Part shown: positions 57,510-64,000 of the stretch, piece after piece
Position numbering within the stretch: position 1 is the stretch's first letter
Layout: every line of letters begins with the position of its first letter
From: Methylohalomonas sp034521715
GTDB taxonomy: Bacteria; Pseudomonadota; Gammaproteobacteria; Methylohalomonadales; Methylohalomonadaceae
DNA: 64,000 nt
Assembly: GCA_034521715.1 (NCBI GenBank)
Contig: JAXHLY010000009.1
Coordinates: 124,001-188,000 of the forward strand
Reading direction: 5' to 3'
The notes under the pieces: model-generated
What the model was told of the DNA's origin: nothing
The model's database searches: none
Seen by the model: the letters and a program-made list of their open reading frames with translations, nothing else
Position numbers and translations under genes: made by a program

Positions 57510-58979
57510 CTAAGTGTTCAAATATTCTACTAAGCGCACCATAGCCAAAGTATCATGCGAACAATACCGTCGCAGTGCCGATTCGATTCTTTCGCGTTGT
57601 TCCTTTTCCAGCTCACCTGATATCAGCTGCAGATAAGCGCCCTGGGCCGCATTACCATGGCTCACGTCACCGAGGGTCTCATAGGCCAATTCAGGTGCAA
57701 TAGTGGGCAAGACCGCCTTAATCGACCAGGATCCTCGCATGGCCGGGTGGTAATAATTGGCCCGCACCAGTGGCAGTAGGTCATAGAGCCGTTCGATCAG
57801 CGCTTCGAGTGGCCCGGCCCACTCGGGACAATATTTAATCAGCTGATTGAGCATCTGCTTTTCATAACTACTATAGACAAATATCGGGCCGACTGTGCCC
57901 GCCGATGCCATAAGGTCCTCAGCTAGGGCCCGAAATGGCGGCTCCCCGCTCGTATCCAGAAATTCATGATGGTCCAGACGGCTATCCGCATGCTCGATAT
58001 GCAGGGAATACTGAATAGGGACGGCCTCATAAGGGCGCATCCCCAACCAGATAGGAATGGGCACGCCCAGGGACTCAAAATCGAGGTAATAGCGCGGATA
58101 CGGTAAGGCCTCCAGCTCAGCCTTGGCATCGGGCAGCAACTCAGGCGCACCATTCAGGGTGACGCGATGAACCCGCTGATGATTGGTATTCGTGAGGCGT
58201 TCGGCCGGCACCTCGCGCAAATCGAGATAGCCCTCCGCCTGCAGCTCACTTGCGACTCGCCCACCAGCAGGCAGAATCGTGACAGGATATTCGGGCTGCC
58301 CACTGGCATCGGCACAGTAATGCATGAAGGGACAATCATAGGGCTGCTTACAATGCGACCCCATCGCAATGTCCGGCTCAGTATCCGCCAGTACCGCCCG
58401 GAACTGTTGGATGTAATCGGGTACATGGGGTAAGTACGCTCTGGCTTCCGTTGTCACGTCCTCATAGGCCAACAGTCCCTCATAATTGCCAGGTTCCGTG
58501 TACACAAAGGTATTATCGACATGGGCCAGTTCGACACGGGTCACCGGGAGACCCGCTTGCTCCAGCACATAGGTCTGAACAGCTACATCCGGAAGGTGTT
58601 CGGGTTTGACACTGGTGCTGGCTTTCACTTCGATGAGTCGATACCCGGTTGCCTCCGGGACCAGAATGTCGACCCGGACCAGCACGCCCTCATAGTCAAC
58701 AGTCGCCTCGAATAGCGGCCGCTGCTCGCCTGCCTCCAAATACTGGCGTGTCAAATCAAGGGCTTTGCGCAGGTCTTCTCCCTCAATCAAAATACCTTCA
58801 GGCCAGAGCGAACGGGCACATTCACCGACCATATGGCCGAATTGAAAGACCAGCTCGGCATCATCCGTCTCCGCCAATTCGCGTTTATAGGTTTCCAGGA
58901 ACAGTCGTTTGGTGCACTGCAATCCAGACAGTATGCGGGATTTCGATAAGCCTGCGCGGCGAGACTCAGCTGAGGCCAT
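57510..58979 (-). CDS. DUF2779 protein with Cas4/RecB-like nuclease half
   Basis: 489 residues in two parts. The N-terminal half resembles Cas4/RecB-type iron-sulfur nucleases: a Cys in SGLQCTKRLF near residue 22, VRVDILVP ... YRLIEVKAS (Asp, Glu-x-Lys of PD-(D/E)XK) near 95-120, and the late cluster HCKQPYDCPFMHYC near 208-221. The C-terminal half is DUF2779, an RNase H-like exonuclease fold, with YYLDFESLG (Asp, Glu) near 292 and CSHDTLAM at the end. It starts 1 base after the NERD-helicase stop, so they are one operon. A helicase with two nuclease partners suggests DNA processing or phage defence; the role is unproven. The frame is intact. Confidence 0.82.
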   Translation of the reverse strand: MASAESRRAGLSKSRILSGLQCTKRLFLETYKRELAETDDAELVFQFGHMVGECARSLWPEGILIEGEDLRKALDLTRQYLEAGEQRPLFEATVDYEGVLVRVDILVPEATGYRLIEVKASTSVKPEHLPDVAVQTYVLEQAGLPVTRVELAHVDNTFVYTEPGNYEGLLAYEDVTTEARAYLPHVPDYIQQFRAVLADTEPDIAMGSHCKQPYDCPFMHYCADASGQPEYPVTILPAGGRVASELQAEGYLDLREVPAERLTNTNHQRVHRVTLNGAPELLPDAKAELEALPYPRYYLDFESLGVPIPIWLGMRPYEAVPIQYSLHIEHADSRLDHHEFLDTSGEPPFRALAEDLMASAGTVGPIFVYSSYEKQMLNQLIKYCPEWAGPLEALIERLYDLLPLVRANYYHPAMRGSWSIKAVLPTIAPELAYETLGDVSHGNAAQGAYLQLISGELEKEQRERIESALRRYCSHDTLAMVRLVEYLNT

Positions 58980-58980
58980 G

Positions 58981-60666
58981 TTAATCCGCCGCCTTTCGAA
59001 TTACGGCTAATCGATGCTTGGCCCGCGAACAAGCGACATAGTAATCAGGGCGTTTGAAATAAGGTTTTGTATCGGGTTCAGCAGCATCAATCAAAATAAC
59101 GGCATCTGCTTCCAGGCCTTTGAAGGACCGAATCGTCGAGAACAAAATACCTTTGTTCTTCTGCCAAGCGCCTACGTCATTGATGATAGGGAACTTGGCT
59201 ATGTTATCAACACCGTCCAGGGACGATTTTGGTTTTGTAAGTGGCGACAAAATTGCGATCTGCTGATATTGAAGCTGCCCCTGCCCGACCCACTCCTTAA
59301 GAATCTCTCCGCAAACTTGAATCTGTTCCCGATTCGTCTGGGCAGTGCGAAATATTGTTTCTGTGCCTTCCGGTGCCAACTCATGGGTCTCTATCAGTTT
59401 CTCAATAATCTCGCCGCAGGTTTGTGCAATTCGTCTCGTATTGCGACAATTGCGCTCCAGCACATACGGTTCGCCATCGATATCCGGTAAGTTCCACTCT
59501 CGATCGACAAATAAGTTCTGGGCGGGGTCAAAAAATACATAAAGTGGACCCGCTTGCGCCTTGGTATTCAGTGCTTCCAATGGCACCCACCAATCCGGAT
59601 GAAAATCCTGTCCCTCGTCGACCACGATGGCATCGAAACGTCTCTGGATAATATCCAGGGCATCCATAAGCCTATTAGGGGCAATTTCTCGCCAGAAGGT
59701 AGCCGGGTCATGATTATCCGGATCGAAGGGGATCCCCGCCTCCTGGCACCATTCATCGCACAAGCCATGGAAATGACGTACCGTGATCTGCTCACTGTAA
59801 TCTGCAGGTAGTGTGTCCTGCAGCCAGTGTGCTAAGCCTTTGTTAAAGCAAGTGAATAATACCGACAAGCCTCTATCGGCAAATCGTTGTGCCTGGGCTT
59901 GTGCCAGCATCGTTTTACCCGACCCTGCGACACCCTGTATCGCAGCCCGCGGTCGCTGGTCGATGAAAGTCAACATATAGGCCTGCTGATCCGTCAGCCG
60001 AACCAACTTTTCCTCTTCCTCATCGACCTGTCGACAGAGAACCGGCATGAGTTGGAAGGCGGGTGAGATGGCCTTTTGAATGGTTGCCTTATCCGCTTGT
60101 TGTAGCCGATAGGGTTCTGCCGCTCGCGACCAGCTCCGTAGGGCGTCTCGGATTCTACGATCGAGGTGGGGTAAGTCGTTCGCCGAAAAAGAATTATCGG
60201 CTCAGCCCCCGGAGGGGCAGGGCCAGTATAGTTACAGTCCGGGAACACAGCCGCATAGCCGTAGGCAAATGGTGGATCCTGCTTGCCTGGATAGCCACTC
60301 TGTTTAATTTGATCAATAAGATAATGGGTATTGCGCCGCGCTTGCTCTAGGGGATCCTGAATAGGCCGGATATCATCTTTGCTGACGATTCGATACCATC
60401 CCCGGTTCTCGGCTTCATATTGGATTTGTCCACCCTTGACCTCGAGTACAAGTACGCCGTGTGAGGGCAGTAACCACAACGAAATCGACCTCACCTTCCT
60501 TGAGGGTGGTCTTCCGATTCCGATCATGTCGATCGGCCTTGAGCCATGGATAGCTATGATAAACCACACAATCCTGGGGTAATTGATCCCGCAACGCGCG
60601 GGCCACATCTCGTTCAGGTTTATTAGCTATCTCATCAATTTCAATATTTGGAACAAATCGTACCAT
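58981..60666 (-). CDS. NERD-domain superfamily I helicase, frameshifted in the NERD part
   Basis: ATG 60666 starts MVRFVPNIEIDEIANKPERDVARAL. The NERD nuclease domain (about residues 15-160) is read in three frames: LKEGEVDFVVV, then GVLVLEVKGGQIQYEAENRGW (Glu-x-Lys), then SANDLPHLDRRIRD-like text. Breaks lie near 60465 and 60180. The helicase from 60048 on is intact, with Walker A GVAGSGKTMLAQAQ, Walker B IVVDEGQDFHPDWW, FFDPAQNLF, FSTIRSFKGLEADAVIL and YYVACSRAKHRL. It sits 38 bases after the PD-(D/E)XK gene and touches the DUF2779 gene. NERD-helicases occur in mobile and defence-related loci. Confidence 0.83.
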
Positions 60667-60704
60667 AGCACTATAGATCCGTTTAGAGAATCTATCAGAT
60701 TCTC

Positions 60705-61385
60705 CTATTCTAAATCCTGCACTAAAGCAAGGACTAAAAACTGGTCTGTCTCCGCTTCGGCGATTTCAAATGATACCTTCGGATCAGATCCCGCTAACCT
60801 GGAATGAAATGATTGTATCCATCTTTGCTGAATCATTTTCGAAGATACTGAAGAGCATAGACTTTTATGGCATAGGACAATTTGTGCTATCCGATGACTG
60901 GCTCGGGTGAGTTTCGGTCCATATTGCTGCCATTCTTCCAGTCGTCCTCGATCGAAGGAATGTGGCAATGGATCGATCCAGATTTTACGAGTCTGCTCAA
61001 CATCTAGTGCCCAAAGCGCTGCTAAATCACGTCCTAGTCCAGCAGCATTATTGATGGCCGTTGCTTTACTCCGGCCGAGATCCTTGAGCTCGATCCAGAC
61101 AATACTATTAGGCGAATCGAGCTTAGGCTGCGCTAATACTAAGTCGACCCATTTTGTCTTGGTTTTAGACCCCTGCCGGGGTTTCTCAGTATGATAGGGA
61201 TGCTCATAGTCACCTATATGGCTCCACAACCCTGCCTTTCCTGCCTGAATGGCTCGAAATAATTCCACCTGGAACCAATACTCAATCATCCTCCAGCGCG
61301 CGATCTCGTCGATGCCTTTTTGCTCAAGCATATCTGCTGACCACGCAGCAAGTGTCATAGAATCAACAAACGGATCCATGTTCAC
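60705..61385 (-). CDS. Putative PD-(D/E)XK nuclease of unknown family
   Basis: 226 residues. The stretch KTKWVDLVLAQP ... SIVWIELKDLGRS supplies Asp81, Glu99 and Lys101 in the spacing of a PD-(D/E)XK core, with an acidic residue in the helix before (EYWFQVELFRAI, Glu41). The surrounding text (MIEYWFQVELFRAIQAGKAGLW) is not a family I know. It is the first gene of the operon with the NERD-helicase and DUF2779 genes. A third nuclease-like fold in one operon makes the set notable. The frame is intact. Confidence 0.65.
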   Translation of the reverse strand: MNMDPFVDSMTLAAWSADMLEQKGIDEIARWRMIEYWFQVELFRAIQAGKAGLWSHIGDYEHPYHTEKPRQGSKTKTKWVDLVLAQPKLDSPNSIVWIELKDLGRSKATAINNAAGLGRDLAALWALDVEQTRKIWIDPLPHSFDRGRLEEWQQYGPKLTRASHRIAQIVLCHKSLCSSVSSKMIQQRWIQSFHSRLAGSDPKVSFEIAEAETDQFLVLALVQDLE

Positions 61386-61636
61386 GTTACGGAAATCTCC
61401 CCAATGAGTTTACTTTGCAGTTTTTGTTACGTTTCTTCACAATTAAAGCGTTGTAATTAGATGTCTATTGAGCAATAGCTCAATGAATACTCTCATCAAG
61501 TTTGCACTCTTACTTGGACCTGTTCCAGGGCACTAACCTGCTCACTAACACGCATCGTAATACCGATATATAAAATGCCAGAAATATACACTACGTGCTT
61601 ATTATTGATGTCCCGAATGGGTTCACTCGTGTCATA

Positions 61637-62567
61637 TTACCTCGACTTGGTAATAAGCCAATCGAACAATCCCGCCTGGAGTGCAGCATCTGCTAAACTA
61701 GTACCACTCCATAAATGAACCTGCGGTTCATCAGTACCCTTAAGCACACTTTTTCGGAGTATGGCAAACAAAGAACATACGGTCATAGGCCGTGCTTGCT
61801 TTGAACCGTGCTAGATAGTCATCGAAAACCGCCTGATTCGCTCGTGATTTCACTTGCACAAATGCTGTCTCGCCTGTGGTTGGGTGTTTCAGCGCTAAAT
61901 CAATGTCTTTAAGTGTCCCGCCCAGCGAGGAAATCCGTTGCCAGCCGGTCCGGGCAAAGATCAAATCGACCATCACCTCGAAATCTGCCCAATGGAGACC
62001 AGCAATCATCGCCATGGCACTCTCGAGCAGGGCTGCTTTTGCCTTACGCGCCTGGGCCACGACAGGTTCCTCTACAGCGTTGATACGACGTACCAAATAA
62101 TCAGACGCACGGATGCTGCAAATCGTCCCTCGATAACCCGCAACCTGCGTTAATTGGGAACTCAAAGCATCGAGGCGTAAGGGCTCACCCTTGATATCCG
62201 TCGAATACCAGCCAGCGATCATCCGCCGGCTGCGATTTACCTGGCCTGCCTCGTTCGTCAACCAGCGCACTTCAGGTTCAGCAAAGCCCCACCAGACATG
62301 ATCCTCGGCCATCGTGACCCACAGACAATCGTCACCCAAGGTATAAAAGTCCCGGATTTCACGTGCACCGTCTGTGGCTTTAGCGGCGGAACGACCGGTT
62401 GCCTCTAGGCATTGCGCCACAGCCTCCCAATCACCCGCCATACACGGATTATGGGGTACAACATGGTAGCCAAAGGGCAGCTCGCCATGCTCGAAGGCCC
62501 AGCGGGCCCAACAGCCCCCGGCCCCGAGTTTGATGTAGCGGATCGCTGTCGGTGTGATGGGTCTCAC
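61637..62567 (-). CDS. Mrr-like restriction endonuclease domain protein, frameshifted at the end
   Basis: About 309 residues. The N-terminal 170 (ARWAFEHGELPFGYHVVPHN; DDCLWVTMAEDHVWWGFAEPEV) are of unknown type, perhaps a modified-base reader, by position only. The C-terminal part has GLHWADFEVMVDLIFARTGW, GGTLKDIDLALKHP and TAFVQVKSRA, the Asp and Gln-x-Lys core of Mrr-type nucleases. The frame ends early at 61740 in a five-A run. One base over it continues HTPKSVLKGTDEPQVHLWSG to a stop at 61637. Mrr proteins cut methylated or foreign DNA. It is divergent from a small Xre regulator. Confidence 0.78.
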
Positions 62568-62682
62568 GCCTTCCTCCTGTGGTGAATATGCCCCAGTGAT
62601 GCCTTACCGGTGCCCGGAAGTCCAGCAAAATGTGGCTCATAGTCTGTAGACCTAAATTATACAAACCCGTCCTATAAGCGTC

Positions 62683-62886
62683 ATGGATATACGGCGCCGT
62701 GTGGGCCTCAACGTGAGGAAATTCCGCCAACAGCGGAAGCTGTCGCAGGAGGATTTGGCGTTCGAATGCGGTCTGCATCGCACCTATATCAGCGGTGTCG
62801 AGCGTGGCGTACGCAACCCGACCGTCGTGGTCCTGGAAATCATCGCTAAAGCTTTGAAAGTGGCGCCGGCCGAATTACTGCAATGA
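62683..62886 (+). CDS. Small Xre-type transcriptional regulator
   Basis: 67 residues forming one helix-turn-helix of the Cro/CI (Xre) type: RVGLNVRKFRQQRKLSQEDLAFECGLHRTYISGVERGVRNPTVVVLEIIAKAL. Its size and sequence are like the controller proteins of restriction-modification systems and small phage-type repressors. It is divergent from the Mrr-like gene, with 115 bases between them that would hold both promoters. It may therefore control the nuclease, and perhaps the methyltransferase downstream. The frame is intact. Confidence 0.88.
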   Translation: MDIRRRVGLNVRKFRQQRKLSQEDLAFECGLHRTYISGVERGVRNPTVVVLEIIAKALKVAPAELLQ

Positions 62887-62905
62887 TCCTGTTGCGCAGC
62901 AACGT

Positions 62906-62933
62906 TTGATTTTTCCCTCCAATTTGCTAAGAT
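62906..62933 (+). promoter_or_regulatory. Promoter-like pair before the hairpin-dense segment
   Basis: TTGATT (62906-62911) and TAAGAT (62928-62933) are 16 bases apart; transcription would begin near 62941, where the first hairpin of the structured segment starts. Confidence 0.5.
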
Positions 62934-62940
62934 AATATAC

Positions 62941-63166
62941 AATCTAAGCCGAGAGGCTAGCGTGGTGCCTGTCATGGACAGGCGAAAAAACGGTTAGCAA
63001 GGTAGGCTGGGGCAGTAGCGAAGTAACCCTCAAGTGAGGGTCGCCATCATGGGATGGCACTTTAATACTGTCTTGAAAGTGAGGGCGTGACGCCCGATGG
63101 GTTCGCCGGACTGGCATGGTCAGTTCGCCGATACAGACAACCATCGATGGAGTCACGCTTTTTTTG
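62941..63166 (+). ncRNA. Candidate structured RNA with about seven hairpins and a terminator
   Basis: Hairpins in order: GCC-GAGA-GGC (62947), GCCTGTC-ATG-GACAGGC (62967), ACCCTC-AAGT-GAGGGT (63025), GCCATC-ATGG-GATGGC (63043), CACTTT...AAAGTG (63058-63081), GGGCG-TGA-CGCCC (63083), ACTG...CAGT (63111-63124). GCGTGAC (63085) can instead pair with GTCACGC (63153), directly before seven Ts, with CGATGGGTT/AACCATCG pairing inside. No gene with a start site covers it. It lies between the Xre and methyltransferase genes. It could be a free RNA or a leader; I do not recognise a family. Confidence 0.65.
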
Positions 63167-63208
63167 TGTCTGATGTGTGGCTCCTTAATGCATGACAGGA
63201 GTCACACC

Positions 63209-64000
63209 ATGGCTACAACCGTATCCACTCCGGAATTCGAGGGCCTGGCGGTCATCTATCGGCCTATCACCGCCCTCACCCCTTACACCAACAATCCACG
63301 GACGCATTCCAAGCACCAGATCCGCCAGATTGCGGACAGCATCCAGCAATTCGGCTTCACCAACCCCCTGCTGATTGACGGCAATAATGGCGTCATTGCC
63401 GGTCATGGCCGGCTCGAAGCGGCGAAACTGCTAGGAATTGAGTCGATCCCCACCATCCGCCTGGATCATATGTCCGAGGCCCAGAAGCGGGCCTATATAC
63501 TGGCCGACAACAAACTCGCCGAGAATGCCGGTTGGGATAAGGATCTGCTGACGATCGAACTGCAGTATCTGGATGTCCTCGATCTCGACTTCGAAATCAC
63601 GGTAACCGGTTTCGAGACCGGTGAGATCGATGTCCTGCTTGCGGGAACCGATCCACAGCAGCCGGATGCCGCCGACGCGGTTCAGCCTCCGGATCCGGAT
63701 ACCATCCCGGTCACCCGGCCTGGCGATCTCTGGCAGATCGGCCAACACCGGCTGCTGTGTGGGGATGCTACCCAGACCGATAGTTTTGAACAGCTGATGG
63801 ACGGTCACCAGGCCCAGCTGGTCTTCATTGATCCACCCTACAATGTACCGATTGATGGACATGTTTGTGGGCTCGGGCAGATCAAGCACCGGGAATTCGC
63901 GATGGCCGTCGGTGAGATGAGTTCAGCAGAATTTACAGGCTTTTTGCAATCCGTTTTCAAACAGCTAGTCACCCATGCCATCGATGGCGCCATTCACTAT
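63209..64000 (+). CDS. ParB-domain DNA methyltransferase (cut by window end)
   Basis: 264 codons to the window end. AGGAG (63196-63200) precedes ATG 63209 by 8 bases. Residues about 15-100 form a ParB/Srx-like domain (YTNNPRTHSKHQIRQIADSIQQFGFTNPLLID, then VIAGHGRLEAAKLLGI with the GHGR box). From about residue 180 a site-specific DNA methyltransferase begins: GDLWQIGQHRLLCGDA and VFIDPPYNV, the DPPY catalytic motif of N4-cytosine/N6-adenine enzymes. Such ParB-methylase proteins are common in phages and integrated elements and may protect DNA. The cognate nuclease could be the Mrr-like protein, by position only. Confidence 0.9.
   Translation, partial: MATTVSTPEFEGLAVIYRPITALTPYTNNPRTHSKHQIRQIADSIQQFGFTNPLLIDGNNGVIAGHGRLEAAKLLGIESIPTIRLDHMSEAQKRAYILADNKLAENAGWDKDLLTIELQYLDVLDLDFEITVTGFETGEIDVLLAGTDPQQPDAADAVQPPDPDTIPVTRPGDLWQIGQHRLLCGDATQTDSFEQLMDGHQAQLVFIDPPYNVPIDGHVCGLGQIKHREFAMAVGEMSSAEFTGFLQSVFKQLVTHAIDGAIHY

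Noticed and set aside
62941..63166. Retron or OMEGA-type guide RNA
   Set aside because: There is no reverse transcriptase, IscB or TnpB gene in the window; the flanks are an Xre gene and a methyltransferase.

Overview
The window reads as a chromosomal stretch of a gammaproteobacterium. A class III polyhydroxyalkanoate (PHA) synthase (PhaE plus PhaC), as in purple sulfur bacteria and relatives, an A-type malate synthase and the AddAB-like repair pair all fit that group. The exact genus cannot be read from the sequence. Many conserved genes carry single-base frameshifts. In phaB a pair of them compensates within about 60 bases. Part of the 'broken' gene content is therefore probably assembly error, and broken reading frames should be read with that caution.

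Region 1 (1-12.3 kb, mostly + strand): the tail of dihydrolipoamide dehydrogenase, then phaA-phaB-phaR, a broken phasin/reductase fusion and a phasin. These make acetoacetyl-CoA, reduce it to 3-hydroxybutyryl-CoA and coat the polymer granule. DedA, a Fae-family protein, a methyltransferase and a heavily broken RND efflux pair follow. Region 2 (12.3-24.5 kb, - strand): phaE-phaC, malate synthase, a second phasin, acs-ppa (acetate activation and pyrophosphate removal), a sigma-54 activator, ParA and a CHAD protein. Together they form an acetate/acetyl-CoA to PHB storage regulon. Palindromes of the type GTTGCA-n-TGCAAC sit before phaA and, in variant form, before both phasins, and are the best candidates for PhaR operators.

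Region 3 (24.6-34.7 kb): a small inverted-repeat element, AddA/AddB-type helicase-nucleases, an EgtD-like methyltransferase, endonuclease I and an aldehyde dehydrogenase. Region 4 (34.7-41 kb) is repeat-rich and full of remnants around an intact EAL phosphodiesterase: a duplicated 135-bp repeat, a solo IS30 end, long perfect palindromes, a broken Rap1a-type gene and a broken DUF6946-like gene.

Region 5 (41-50.5 kb) is strikingly AT-rich and probably acquired. It holds a hybrid histidine kinase, a PhnD-like periplasmic binding protein and a LuxR-type response regulator (a three-part oxyanion or phosphate sensor by inference), a PafA-like phosphatase, a phosphate-type porin and two orphan exported proteins. 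Region 6 (50.5-57.4 kb): a metal module (small His/Cys exported protein, ZnuD-like TonB receptor with a His-rich loop, cupin, ZIP transporter), rhodanese and TauE. It is interrupted by a complete IS30-family element, a MITE and the remnant of the IS30-type element whose end matches the MITE.

Region 7 (57.5-64 kb) is a nuclease island. It has a three-gene operon (PD-(D/E)XK protein, NERD-helicase, Cas4-like/DUF2779 protein), an Mrr-like endonuclease divergent from a small Xre repressor, a hairpin-dense intergenic segment with its own promoter and terminator signals, and a ParB-domain DNA methyltransferase cut by the window end. This island and the hairpin-dense segment are the best candidates for something undescribed.
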